This document shows, piece after piece, positions 1-7,934 of a stretch of 49,185 bases of DNA; position 1 is the first letter of the stretch; each line of letters opens with the position of its first letter. The notes beneath the pieces are model-generated. The model was not told the DNA's origin. It searched no databases and saw only the letters and a list, made by a program, of their open reading frames with translations. Location of the stretch: positions 1 to 49,185 of the forward strand of contig JAGWTU010000038.1 of assembly GCA_028868825.1 (NCBI GenBank), written 5' to 3'. A program made the translations under genes and the position numbers. The DNA comes from Burkholderiales bacterium (GTDB taxonomy: Bacteria > Pseudomonadota > Gammaproteobacteria > Burkholderiales > Burkholderiaceae_C).

Positions 1-197
1 GTGATCTTCTTGCGCTCGGCGCCGGCGGCGGTGCCGTGGGCGTTGCGCAGGAATTCGAGCAGACGTTCCTTGTCCGCTTCGGTCAGCGCGTCTTCCGGCG
101 AGCGCTTGGTCACGCCGGCCGATTGCAGCTGCTCGATCAGCGCCGTCGTCGGGCGCCCGAGCTGCGCGGCGAACTGGGCGACAGTGGTCACGGCCAT
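1..197 (-). CDS. infB: Translation initiation factor IF-2, N-terminal fragment
   Basis: This is the first ~65 codons of IF-2; the rest runs off the left edge. The product begins MAVTTVAQFAAQLGRP, the small N-terminal IF2 domain typical of betaproteobacterial InfB, followed by the Ala/Glu-rich segment with KERLLEFLR. IF-2 is the GTPase that brings fMet-tRNA to the 30S subunit, but the G domain lies outside the window. It sits 46 bp downstream of nusA on the same strand, the classical rimP-nusA-infB order, so it is very probably cotranscribed from the promoter near 2630. Confidence 0.95.
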   Translation of the reverse strand, partial: MAVTTVAQFAAQLGRPTTALIEQLQSAGVTKRSPEDALTEADKERLLEFLRNAHGTAAGAERKKI

Positions 198-243
198 GGG
201 TACGGTTTCCTAGGGTGTTCGGTGCGTGCGGGGTTCAGCGTCA

Positions 244-1734
244 TCAGGCGGTGAACCAATGCTCGCGGGCCTTCATGATCAGGATCTTGGCCTGTTCGGC
301 GTCGATGCCCGAGATCTCGGTCAATTCGTCGACGGCGAGGTCGGCCAGGTCGTCGCGGGTGTGGATCCCACCGACCGCGAGCTTGGAGATCAGCTCGGGC
401 GTGAGGCCCTGGCCGTCGACCTCGAGGTCGCGCAGGTCCTGCGACACTTCCTCGACCTGCTCTTCCTTCTCGATCTCCATCGTCAGCAGCGCGTCCTTGG
501 CACGGGTGCGCAGCTCGTGGACCGTGTCCTCGTCGAAGCTCTCGATCTCGAGCATCTCCTGCAGCGGCACGTAGGCCACCTCCTCGAGGCTGGTGAAGCC
601 CTCGGCGATGAGGATGTCGGCGACCTCGGCATCGACGTCGAGCTTGTCGACGAACAGCGCGCGCACCGATTCGCTCTCGGTGGCCTGCTTGGCCTGCGAT
701 TCCTCGGCCGTCATGATGTTGATGCGCCAGCCGGTGAGCTCGCTGGCCAGGCGCACGTTCTGGCCGCCGCGGCCGATCGCGATCGCGAGGTTCTCCTCGT
801 CGACGACGACGTCCATCGCGTGGCGCTCCTCGTCGACGACGATGCTCTGCACGTTGGCCGGCGCCAGCGCGCCGATGACGAACTGCGCCGGGTCGTCGGA
901 CCACAGCACGATGTCGACGCGTTCGCCGGCGAGCTCGTTGGTGACGCCGTTGACACGCGAACCGCGCACGCCCACGCAGGTGCCGATGGGGTCGACGCGC
1001 CGGTCGTGCGAGACGACGGCGATCTTGGCGCGGCTGCCGGGGTCGCGGGCGCAGCTCTTGATCTCGAGCAGGCCCTGCTCGATCTCGGGCACCTCCTGCG
1101 CGAAGAGCTCGATCATGAAGCCCGGTGCGCTGCGCGAGAGCATGATCTGCGGCCCGCGCTGAGTGGCGTCGATGCCGAGCAGGAAGGCGCGCACGCGGTC
1201 GCCGCTGCGCAGGTTCTCCTTGGGGATCATCTCGCTGCGCTTCAGGCGTCCTTCGACGCGGCCGCTCTCGACGATGATGTCGCCCTTGTCCAGGCGCTTG
1301 ACGGTGCCGACGAAGATCTTCTCGCCGCGGGCGAGGAAATCGTTGAGCAGCTGCTCGCGCTCGGCGTCGCGGATCTTCTGCAGGATCACCTGCTTGGCCG
1401 CCTGCGCACCGATGCGACCGATCGTCAGCGACTCGATCGCTTCCTCGATGTAGTCGCCTTCCTCGATGTCGGGGATGCGGTCCAGCGCCTCGGACAGCAG
1501 TTCCTCGGCGTCGGGGTTCTGCAGCCCGGCGCTGTCGGGCACGACGAGCCAGCGGCGGAAGGTCTCGTACTCGCCGGTCTCGCGGTCGACGGCGACACGG
1601 ATGTCGACTTCGCCGCCGTTGAGTTTCTTCGTCGCCTGCGCAAGCGCGGCCTCGACGGCGCCGAAGACGACGTCGCGATCGACGGTCTTCTCGCGCGAGA
1701 TGGCGTCCACCAGCATCAACATTTCGCGGTTCAT
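244..1734 (-). CDS. nusA: Transcription termination/antitermination factor NusA
   Basis: The 496-aa product is the length of the E. coli protein. It has the N-terminal RNA-polymerase-binding domain (begins MNREMLMLVDAISREK), an S1 domain around residues 135-200, two KH domains (GTCVGVRGSRVN and AIGRGGQNVRLA are their GxxG loops), and two acidic repeats in the last ~130 residues, typical of proteobacteria. NusA binds elongating polymerase and modulates pausing, termination and antitermination. The Shine-Dalgarno for nusA (ggagg) lies in the last codons of rimP, 7 bp upstream of the ATG, so translation of the two is likely coupled. Given the leader terminator at 2573-2601, NusA may feed back on its own operon as in enterobacteria; that is inference. 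Confidence 0.98.
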   Translation of the reverse strand: MNREMLMLVDAISREKTVDRDVVFGAVEAALAQATKKLNGGEVDIRVAVDRETGEYETFRRWLVVPDSAGLQNPDAEELLSEALDRIPDIEEGDYIEEAIESLTIGRIGAQAAKQVILQKIRDAEREQLLNDFLARGEKIFVGTVKRLDKGDIIVESGRVEGRLKRSEMIPKENLRSGDRVRAFLLGIDATQRGPQIMLSRSAPGFMIELFAQEVPEIEQGLLEIKSCARDPGSRAKIAVVSHDRRVDPIGTCVGVRGSRVNGVTNELAGERVDIVLWSDDPAQFVIGALAPANVQSIVVDEERHAMDVVVDEENLAIAIGRGGQNVRLASELTGWRINIMTAEESQAKQATESESVRALFVDKLDVDAEVADILIAEGFTSLEEVAYVPLQEMLEIESFDEDTVHELRTRAKDALLTMEIEKEEQVEEVSQDLRDLEVDGQGLTPELISKLAVGGIHTRDDLADLAVDELTEISGIDAEQAKILIMKAREHWFTA

Positions 1735-1741
1735 CGCTTCC

Positions 1742-2461
1742 CTAGCCTCCTTCTATGCCCGGAGCGGCGGCGGGCGCCGCTCCTGCCGGGCCGACGGGTT
1801 CGACTCCCGACTTGCGGCCCTTGAAATCCACCACCGGGACGAGCCGCGCTTCGCGCAGTTCGTCGAACTTGAATCCGAACTCTTGTTCGGTCTTGCCTTC
1901 CTTGAACACCAGGGTCCAGCCGCCATCCGCCGCGGAGCCGAGCCGGCCCTGCCAGGCCTTGCGGCCCTCGAACGGCACCTTCAGCGTCACGGCGACGAGT
2001 TCACCGCAATAGCGCTGCAGGTCGGCCTCGCTGCGCAGCGGCCGGTCCAGCCCCGGCGACGAGACCTCGAGACGGGCGTAATCGAGTCCCTCGACCTCGA
2101 GCGCGTATTGCAGCTGGCGCGTCACCGCCTCGCAATCCTCGACCGTGATCGAGTCGCCGCCGTCGGCGTAGACACGGCCCGGGATGCGATCGATCGTGAC
2201 CCGCAGCAGACCGCGTTGCGCGCGCTCGACATCGACCAGTTCGTAGCCCAGGCCGACCGCCGTGGCGGTGATCGCCTCGCGCCAGCCCATCTTGGGCGCC
2301 GCGGCGATCTCGGCCTGGCGTGCCAGCGCCGCCGGCGAGAGCTCGCGCGGCGGCCGCGCCGGCTTCGCAGGACCCGAGGAACGTCCAGGCGATCGCCCAG
2401 CACCGCGCGCCTGGGCGCCGGCCCTGTTCTTCGCTCCGCTGTTGCTCTGGTTCTGCCTCAA
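1742..2461 (-). CDS. rimP: Ribosome maturation factor RimP
   Basis: RimP is needed for 30S subunit maturation. The conserved core begins at MGWREAITATAVGLGYELVD and includes the SSPGLDRPL signature of the family, followed by an SH3-like C-terminal domain. The open frame extends 57 codons upstream of that Met with a Pro/Ala/Arg-rich segment. The upstream TTG at 2461 has a plausible gagg Shine-Dalgarno, whereas the internal ATG (2290) has none visible, so I give the long form (239 aa) but regard 1742-2290 (about 182 aa) as a real alternative. The C-terminus also carries an Ala/Gly-rich tail. First gene of the rimP-nusA-infB operon. Confidence 0.93.
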   Translation of the reverse strand: MRQNQSNSGAKNRAGAQARGAGRSPGRSSGPAKPARPPRELSPAALARQAEIAAAPKMGWREAITATAVGLGYELVDVERAQRGLLRVTIDRIPGRVYADGGDSITVEDCEAVTRQLQYALEVEGLDYARLEVSSPGLDRPLRSEADLQRYCGELVAVTLKVPFEGRKAWQGRLGSAADGGWTLVFKEGKTEQEFGFKFDELREARLVPVVDFKGRKSGVEPVGPAGAAPAAAPGIEGG

Positions 2462-2572
2462 ACTGCCTCGATCCTGCCGCTCACCCTAGCCCCCGGGCGA
2501 GCCGCCAAGACCGGCGCCGGCCGCAACGCAGGTCCATCGGAAGGACCGTCGTCGCGCAAGAGTCGATCGAGC

Positions 2573-2601
2573 AAAAAAAATGGGCTGGAAGATTCCGCCC
2601 A
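2573..2601 (-). terminator. Intrinsic terminator in the rimP leader (probable attenuator)
   Basis: On the minus strand, TGGGC-GGA pairs with TCC-A-GCCCA (5 bp, one bulged A, 3 bp, 4-nt loop) and is followed directly by eight T residues. It lies about 20 nt after the expected start site of the 2626-2654 promoter and before rimP. No other minus-strand gene lies upstream for it to terminate, so premature termination of the rimP-nusA-infB transcript is the natural reading. Confidence 0.75.
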
Positions 2602-2625
2602 CGCAGCTTTACCCGGAAAGAGCGG

Positions 2626-2654
2626 ATTATAGCCGGGCAATTTGTCATGGGCAA
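2626..2654 (-). promoter_or_regulatory. Sigma70-type promoter of rimP-nusA-infB
   Basis: On the minus strand, TTGCCC (2649-2654) and a perfect TATAAT (2626-2631) are separated by exactly 17 bp. Transcription would start near 2618-2620, just before the leader terminator. Confidence 0.8.
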
Positions 2655-2734
2655 CCGGGCGGCGTGCAGCGGCCACCACGTGCCAGAATCCGCCGCTAGC
2701 CATCCACCGATTCGGTTCGACCTACGGAGTAACC

Positions 2735-3514
2735 ATGGGCTTTCTAGCCGGCAAGCGCTTCCTCATCACCGGGGTGCTGTCCAACCGTTCCATCGCCTAC
2801 GGCATCGCCCGCGCCTGCCGTGCCCAGGGGGCAGAACTCGCGTTCAGCTACGTCGGCGAGCGCTTCCGCGACCGCATCAACGAGTACGCGGCCGAATTCG
2901 ATTCGAAGCTGGTGTTCGAGATGGATGTCGGCAACGACGAGCAGATCGCATCCACCTTCGAGGGCCTGGGCGCCGCCTGGGGCCAGTTCGACGGCTTCGT
3001 GCATGCCATCGGCTTCGCGCCGCGCGAGGCCATCGGCGGCGACTTCATGGAAGGCCTGTCGCGCGAGAACTTCCGCATCGCCCACGACATCTCGGCCTAC
3101 AGCTTCCCGGCGATGGCCAAGGCCAGCCTGCCCTATCTGCGGCCGAACGCCGCGCTGCTGACGCTGAGCTACCTCGGCGCCGTGCTCGCGGTGCCCAACT
3201 ACAACACGATGGGGCTGGCCAAGGCGAGCCTCGAATCCAGCGTGCGCTACCTCGCCGCGAGCCTGGGGCGCAAGGGCATCCGCGTCAACGCGATCTCGGC
3301 CGGCCCGATCAAGACGCTGGCCGCCTCGGGCGTGAAGGACTTCGGCAAGCTGCTGGGCATCGTCGCCGGCAGCTCGCCGCTGGGCCGCAACATCACGATC
3401 GACGAGGTCGGCAACGTCGCCGCCTTCATGCTCAGCGACCTCGCCTCGGGAGTCACCGCCGAGGTGACCTACGTCGACGGCGGCTTCAGCCAGGCGATGG
3501 TCACGCAGTCCTGA
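2735..3514 (+). CDS. fabI: Enoyl-[acyl-carrier-protein] reductase [NADH]
   Basis: A 259-aa short-chain dehydrogenase-type protein that carries out the NADH-dependent last step of fatty-acid elongation. Its catalytic residues fall at the E. coli FabI positions: Tyr146, Tyr156 and Lys163 within SYLGAVLAVPNYNTMGLAK, with the nucleotide-binding ITGVLSNRSIAYG at residues 11-23. The ATG at 2735 is chosen because it follows a ggagt Shine-Dalgarno and gives the standard MGFLAGKRFLITG start; the open frame upstream is not protein-like. The promoter must share the ~80-bp region with the divergent rimP promoter. Its stop codon overlaps the 3' end of the convergent decarboxylase gene by 14 bp. Confidence 0.98.
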   Translation: MGFLAGKRFLITGVLSNRSIAYGIARACRAQGAELAFSYVGERFRDRINEYAAEFDSKLVFEMDVGNDEQIASTFEGLGAAWGQFDGFVHAIGFAPREAIGGDFMEGLSRENFRIAHDISAYSFPAMAKASLPYLRPNAALLTLSYLGAVLAVPNYNTMGLAKASLESSVRYLAASLGRKGIRVNAISAGPIKTLAASGVKDFGKLLGIVAGSSPLGRNITIDEVGNVAAFMLSDLASGVTAEVTYVDGGFSQAMVTQS

Positions 3515-5888
3515 CGGGCTTCTTGACGGTCTTCTTGACGGCCATCCCTGCAGCGGCCTTGCCGGCCGGCGCCTGGGCGGTCACCGCGGCCGCGGTCGCC
3601 GCCGCGTCGCCGATCTTCAGCGGCGACGCATCGGCCGCCACGCAATCGACGTAGTAGGTCGTCGGCACGCCCGGGTTCTCGACGCCGACGAGCCCGTGGA
3701 CGTCGGTCTGGAAGCCGGGGAAGGCGGCGTTGAACTCGCGCACGAACTTCAGGTAGTCGACGATCTTGCGATTGAAACGCTCGCCCGGGATCAGCAGCGG
3801 GATGCCCGGCGGATACGGCGTCAGCAGCGCGGTCGTGATGCGACCCTCGAGTTCGTCGATGCCCACGCGCTCGGTCTTGCGGCGGGCGATCATCGCGTAG
3901 GCGTCGCTGGGCTTCATCGCCGGCTGCAGATCCGACAGGTACATCTCGGTCGTCAGCCGCGCGATGTCGCCCTTGGCGTACATGCCGTGGATGGCCTGGC
4001 AGAGGTCGCGCAGACCCATGCGTTCGTAGCGCGGATGGGCGGCGCAGAACTCCGGCATGATGCGCCACATCGGCGCGTTCTTGTCGTACTCGTCCTTGAA
4101 CTGCTGCAGCTCGGTGAGCAGGCTGTTCCAGCGGCCCTTGGTGATGCCGATCGTGAACATGATGAAGAACGAGTACAAGCCGGTCTTCTCGACGACGACG
4201 CCATGCTCGGCGAGGAACTTGGTGACGACCGAGGCCGGGATGCCGGTCTTGGCGAAGGTGCCCGAAATGTTCAGCCCCGGCGTGACGATCGTGCACTTGA
4301 TCGGGTCGAGCATGTTGAAGCCGTCGGCCAGCGCGCCGAAGCCATGCCATTTCGCGCCCGCCTTGAGCACCCAGTCGCTGGAGCGGCCGATGCCCTCGGA
4401 GACGAGCTTGTCGGGCCCCCAGACCTGGAACCACCAGTCCTGGCCGAACTCCTCGTCGACCTTGCGCATCGCGCGGCGGAAATCGAGCGATTCGGAGATG
4501 CTCTCCTCGACCAGCGCGGGGCCGCCGGGCGCCTCCATCATCGCCGCGGCGACGTCGCAGCTGGCGATGATCGCGTACTGCGGGCTGGTGCTGGTGTGCA
4601 TCAGGTAGGCCTCGTTGAAGAGGTGGACGTCGAGCTTGCGGTTGACGCCGTCCTGCACCAGCACCTGGCTCGCCTGGCTCAGGCCGGCGAGCAGCTTGTG
4701 CGTGCTCTGGGTCGAGAACACGAGCTGGTTCTGCGGCCGCGCCCGCTTCTTGCCCATCGCGTGGTAGCTGCCGTAGAAGCTGTGGAACGCGGCGTGCGGC
4801 AGCCAGGCCTCGTCGAAATGCAGCGTGTCGATGTAGCCGTCGAGCGCGTGCTTGATGGTCTCGGTGTTGTAGAGCACGCCGTCGTAGGTGCTCTGCGTCA
4901 GCGTCAGGATGCGCGGCTGCACGGTCTCGGGGTCGACACCGGCGAGCAGCGGGTTGGCGGCGATCTTGCGCTTGATGACCTCGGGCGAGAACTCGCTCTG
5001 CGGGATCGGGCCGATGATGCCGTGGTGGTTGCGCGTCGGCGTCAGGAACACCGGCACGGCGCCGGTCATGATGATCGCGTGCAGGATGCTCTTGTGGCAG
5101 TTGCGGTCGACGACGACGACATCGTCGGGCGCGACGGCGTGGTGCCAGACCATCTTGTTGCTCGTGCTCGTGCCGTTGGTGACGAAGAAGCAATGGTCGG
5201 CGTTGAAGATGCGCGCGGCGTTGCGCTCGCTGGCCGCCACCGGGCCCGTGTGGTCGAGCAGCTGGCCGAGTTCCTCGACGGCGTTGCAGACGTCGGCGCG
5301 CAGCAGGTTCTCGCCGAAGAACTGGTGGAACATCTGGCCCACGGGGCTCTTCAGGAACGCGACGCCGCCGCTGTGGCCCGGGCAATGCCAGCTGTACGAG
5401 CCGTCCTGCGCGTAGTCCATCAGCGCCTTGAAGAACGGCGGCGCGAGGCCGTCGAGGTAGGCGCGCGCCTCGCGGATGATGTGGCGCGCGACGAACTCCG
5501 GCGTGTCCTCGAACATGTGGATGAAGCCGTGCAGCTCGCGCAGGATGTCGTTGGGGATGTGCTGGCTGGTGCGCGTCTCGCCGTAGATGTAGATCGGGAT
5601 GTCGGCGTTCTTGAAGCGGATCTCCTCGATGAACTTGCGCAGGTTCAGCAGCGCCGGCGCGAGCTCGGGGCCATGGCTGAATTCCTCGTCGTCGATCGAG
5701 AGGATGAAGACGCTGGCGCGGCTCTGCTGCTGGGCGAACTGGCTGAGGTCGCCGTAGCTCGTCGCGCCGAGCACCTCGAAGCCCTCCTTCTCGATCGCCT
5801 GGGCGAGCGCGCGGATGCCGAAACCCGAGGTGTTCTCGGAGCGGAAGTCCTCGTCGATGATGACGATGGGGAAGCGGAAGCGGAGCAT
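3501..5888 (-). CDS. PLP-dependent arginine/lysine/ornithine decarboxylase (AdiA/CadA type)
   Basis: A 795-aa member of the large, inducible basic-amino-acid decarboxylase family. An N-terminal wing domain (receiver-like, residues 1-~140, with the DEDFRSENTSG start usual in Burkholderiales) precedes the PLP-binding core. The Schiff-base lysine is Lys398 in STQSTHK; WHCPGHSGG (about 167-175) and DEAW (359-362) are further family motifs. The substrate cannot be decided from sequence; betaproteobacterial homologues are usually called arginine or lysine decarboxylases. No antiporter gene is adjacent, unlike the acid-resistance operons of enterobacteria. The last ~45 residues are an Ala/Lys-rich low-complexity tail not found in E. 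coli AdiA. The gene ends inside the 3' end of convergent fabI. Confidence 0.93.
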   Translation of the reverse strand: MLRFRFPIVIIDEDFRSENTSGFGIRALAQAIEKEGFEVLGATSYGDLSQFAQQQSRASVFILSIDDEEFSHGPELAPALLNLRKFIEEIRFKNADIPIYIYGETRTSQHIPNDILRELHGFIHMFEDTPEFVARHIIREARAYLDGLAPPFFKALMDYAQDGSYSWHCPGHSGGVAFLKSPVGQMFHQFFGENLLRADVCNAVEELGQLLDHTGPVAASERNAARIFNADHCFFVTNGTSTSNKMVWHHAVAPDDVVVVDRNCHKSILHAIIMTGAVPVFLTPTRNHHGIIGPIPQSEFSPEVIKRKIAANPLLAGVDPETVQPRILTLTQSTYDGVLYNTETIKHALDGYIDTLHFDEAWLPHAAFHSFYGSYHAMGKKRARPQNQLVFSTQSTHKLLAGLSQASQVLVQDGVNRKLDVHLFNEAYLMHTSTSPQYAIIASCDVAAAMMEAPGGPALVEESISESLDFRRAMRKVDEEFGQDWWFQVWGPDKLVSEGIGRSSDWVLKAGAKWHGFGALADGFNMLDPIKCTIVTPGLNISGTFAKTGIPASVVTKFLAEHGVVVEKTGLYSFFIMFTIGITKGRWNSLLTELQQFKDEYDKNAPMWRIMPEFCAAHPRYERMGLRDLCQAIHGMYAKGDIARLTTEMYLSDLQPAMKPSDAYAMIARRKTERVGIDELEGRITTALLTPYPPGIPLLIPGERFNRKIVDYLKFVREFNAAFPGFQTDVHGLVGVENPGVPTTYYVDCVAADASPLKIGDAAATAAAVTAQAPAGKAAAGMAVKKTVKKPVRTA

Positions 5889-5921
5889 CGGCGCAGACCT
5901 CGGTCGGGCGGAAAGGGCCGA

Positions 5922-5963
5922 AGTGTAGGCGCGACCCGTGACGTCACGCCGGGTGGCTACACT
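5922..5963. promoter_or_regulatory. Symmetric divergent promoter/operator region
   Basis: A 10-bp palindrome GTGACGTCAC (5938-5947) lies exactly midway between two TACACT hexamers, one on the minus strand (5922-5927, facing the decarboxylase) and one on the plus strand (5958-5963, facing nfeD). The symmetry extends partly into the arms (AGTGTAG-C ... G-CTACACT). These are plausible -10 elements; no good -35 is visible on either side, which would suit activator-dependent promoters. Spacing and symmetry are observed; function is inferred. Confidence 0.45.
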
Positions 5964-5995
5964 CGGCCGGTCATGCTGACGCTCGGGAGACGAGA

Positions 5996-6436
5996 TTGGA
6001 CTGGAGCGCGATGATCGCCTGGGGGGTCGGATTCGGCATCCTCGTGGTGGCCGAACTGGCCACCGGCACCTTCTACCTGCTGATGCTGGCGCTGGGCTGC
6101 GCCGCCGGCGCCATCGCCGCCGGCATCGGGCTCACGCTGCCGCTGCAGGTCGCCTTCGGCGCCCTCGTCGGCGTCGGCGCGACGGTGGCCTGGCACCTCA
6201 AGCGCCGCAGCGAACCGCGCAGCCAGCCGGCACAGAGCAATCCGGACGTCGTGCTCGACATCGGCCAGCAACTGCACGTGACCGCGTGGGCCGGCGACGG
6301 CTCGGCGCGCGTGAACTACCGCGGCGCTTCGTGGTCGGCCCGATACGCCGGCAGCGGAACGCCGGCACCGGGCGAATACCGGATCAGCGCTGTCCAGGGC
6401 AGCGTGCTGCATCTCGTGCCGGTCGACCCTCACTGA
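5996..6436 (+). CDS. NfeD family membrane protein
   Basis: A 146-aa protein with two hydrophobic segments (about residues 7-27 and 30-60, including AELATGTFYLLMLALGCAAG) followed by a soluble OB-fold-like C-terminal domain ending LHLVPVDPH, the architecture of short NfeD proteins. NfeD proteins work with SPFH/stomatin proteins in the inner membrane, and the next gene is exactly such a partner. I choose the TTG at 5996 because gggaga lies 5 bp upstream and the resulting MDWSAMIAWG matches betaproteobacterial relatives; an ATG at 6011 is the alternative. The gap to the SPFH gene is 18 bp, so the two form an operon. Confidence 0.88.
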   Translation: MDWSAMIAWGVGFGILVVAELATGTFYLLMLALGCAAGAIAAGIGLTLPLQVAFGALVGVGATVAWHLKRRSEPRSQPAQSNPDVVLDIGQQLHVTAWAGDGSARVNYRGASWSARYAGSGTPAPGEYRISAVQGSVLHLVPVDPH

Positions 6437-6454
6437 AGCACCGGAAGGCCAGAC

Positions 6455-7384
6455 ATGGAATTGCAATTTGCACTCGTCATCGCGATCGTCGCGATCGTCT
6501 TCATCGCCCGCACTTTCAAGATCGTGCCGCAGCAGAACGCCTGGGTCGTCGAGAAGCTGGGCAAGTACGACCGCACGCTGACGCCGGGGCTGGCTTTCGT
6601 CGTCCCCTTCATCGAGCGCGTGGCCTACAAGCATTCGCTCAAGGAAGTGCCGCTGGACGTGCCGAGCCAGGTCTGCATCACCAAGGACAACACCCAGCTC
6701 CAGGTCGACGGCATCCTCTACTTCCAGGTCACGGACCCGATGCGCGCCAGCTACGGCAGCAGCAACTACATCGTCGCCATCACGCAGCTCGCGCAGACGA
6801 CGCTGCGCAGCGTCGTCGGCAAGATGGAGCTCGACAAGACCTTCGAGGAGCGCGACCACATCAACGCCTCGGTCGTCAACGCGCTCGACGAGGCGGCGCT
6901 GAACTGGGGCGTGAAGGTGCTGCGCTACGAGATCAAGGACCTGACGCCACCGGCGGCGATCCTGCATTCGATGCAGGCGCAGATCACCGCCGAGCGCGAG
7001 AAGCGCGCCCTGATCGCCGCGTCCGAGGGCCGGCGCCAGGAGCAGATCAACATCGCCACCGGCGAGCGCGAGGCGCTGATCGCGCGCAGCGAGGGCGCCA
7101 AGCAGGCCGAGATCAACAAGGCCCAGGGCGAGGCGGCGGCGATCATCGCCGTGGCCTCGGCGACGGCCGATGCCATCGGCAAGGTCGCCGCGGCGATCCA
7201 GCTGCCGGGCGGCGAGCAGGCGGTGCAGCTCAAGGTCGCCGAGCGCGCGGTCGACGCCTACGCCAACCTCGCCAAGACCAACAACACGATGATCGTGCCC
7301 GGCAACATGGGCGAAGTGTCGGCGCTGATCGGCACCGCGATGGCGCTCATCAAGCGCGGCGGCGCGCCTGCTGCCAAGGGCTAG
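6455..7384 (+). CDS. qmcA: SPFH/stomatin-like membrane protein (QmcA/paraslipin type)
   Basis: A 309-aa protein with an N-terminal membrane anchor (residues 3-18), the SPFH/band-7 domain (IVPQQNAWVVEKLGKYDRTL onward, with TLRSVVGKMELDKTFEERD in its core), and an Ala/Glu-rich helical segment (about 165-235) that drives oligomerisation in this family. QmcA-type proteins form large inner-membrane microdomain assemblies and are paired genetically with NfeD, as here. The substrate or protease partner is not indicated by the sequence. The gene ends 16 bp before the tRNA-Ser gene; TAGAAT at 7382-7387, across the stop codon, could be a -10 for the tRNA. Confidence 0.93.
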   Translation: MELQFALVIAIVAIVFIARTFKIVPQQNAWVVEKLGKYDRTLTPGLAFVVPFIERVAYKHSLKEVPLDVPSQVCITKDNTQLQVDGILYFQVTDPMRASYGSSNYIVAITQLAQTTLRSVVGKMELDKTFEERDHINASVVNALDEAALNWGVKVLRYEIKDLTPPAAILHSMQAQITAEREKRALIAASEGRRQEQINIATGEREALIARSEGAKQAEINKAQGEAAAIIAVASATADAIGKVAAAIQLPGGEQAVQLKVAERAVDAYANLAKTNNTMIVPGNMGEVSALIGTAMALIKRGGAPAAKG

Positions 7385-7400
7385 AATCGCCGGCTGCTCC

Positions 7401-7491
7401 GGAAGGGTGGATGAGCGGTTTAAGTCGCACGCCTGGAAAGCGTGTGGGGGTTAACAGCCCCCCGCGGGTTCGAATCCCGCCCCTTCCGCCA
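7401..7491 (+). tRNA. tRNA-Ser (anticodon GGA)
   Basis: A 91-nt class II tRNA with encoded CCA (7489-7491). The acceptor stem GGAAGGG/CCCTTCC closes, the anticodon stem CACGC/GCGTG (7428-7432/7440-7444) frames the loop with GGA at 7435-7437, there is a long variable arm (tgggggttaacagcccccc region), and the T arm contains GGGTTCGAATCCC. Its 3' end is the left boundary of the lower-GC accessory island, as is common for islands, although no duplicated tRNA 3' end is visible at the other side. Confidence 0.97.
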
Positions 7492-7934
7492 TGTCCACCT
7501 AAGAAGATCGCACAATAACTCGGCTCTACCCATCATCCAAACCATCATCCAGAAAATGCGCTGGGGTGAGTTGCGGTGAAACGACATTGAGCCAAGTTGG
7601 CGACTCGAGGCGGTGCGGCGAAGGGCACCCAGCCTACCCCAAGTCCATCGATGCGTCGGCTGTTCAGCACATGTGCGAACTACCGCACACGACCGAGGCT
7701 GTGTGAAGACGCCGTGACCCGGCAATTTCAGGGGTCGTCCGACCCCTGGCGAAGTTAAGAAAATCGATCCTGTAGCGATCTGAGAGGTCGATCTTGCGCG
7801 CCGCACGCATCTCGTCGAGTTTTCACACGGCCTCGACCCATCAGCGACATTCGATCCGTAGAGTCCAACTCCAGAAACAGGCGTTCAAGATGAGCCTGCC
7901 CGACCGACGGGACTCGCGGCAAAGCAGAAGTCGG
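7492..7934. other. Gene-free left flank of the island
   Basis: No credible coding sequence. Short open frames exist on both strands, but they run through the tRNA or the inverted-repeat element and have no protein-like composition. The only structure I see is the terminal-inverted-repeat element at 7694-7835. Confidence 0.6.
7694..7835. repeat. 142-bp element with IS-like terminal inverted repeats
   Basis: CGAGGCTGTGTGAAGAC (7694-7710) is matched 15/17 by the reverse complement of 7819-7835 (CGAGGCCGTGTGAAAAC). A third copy in the same orientation as the left end lies at 13311-13327, just ahead of an IS1182-type transposase start. The element is therefore probably a MITE-like or internally deleted remnant of that IS type. 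It has no transposase of its own. Confidence 0.55.

Noticed and set aside
226..1824. Long plus-strand open frame opposite nusA
   Set aside because: It is the antisense shadow of a certain gene; composition is Asp/Val/Leu/Arg-rich without family motifs. The same applies to the long frames opposite the decarboxylase (3696-6014), ppk1 (14330-16354), pepN (33494-36295) and the hybrid kinase (39559-42294).
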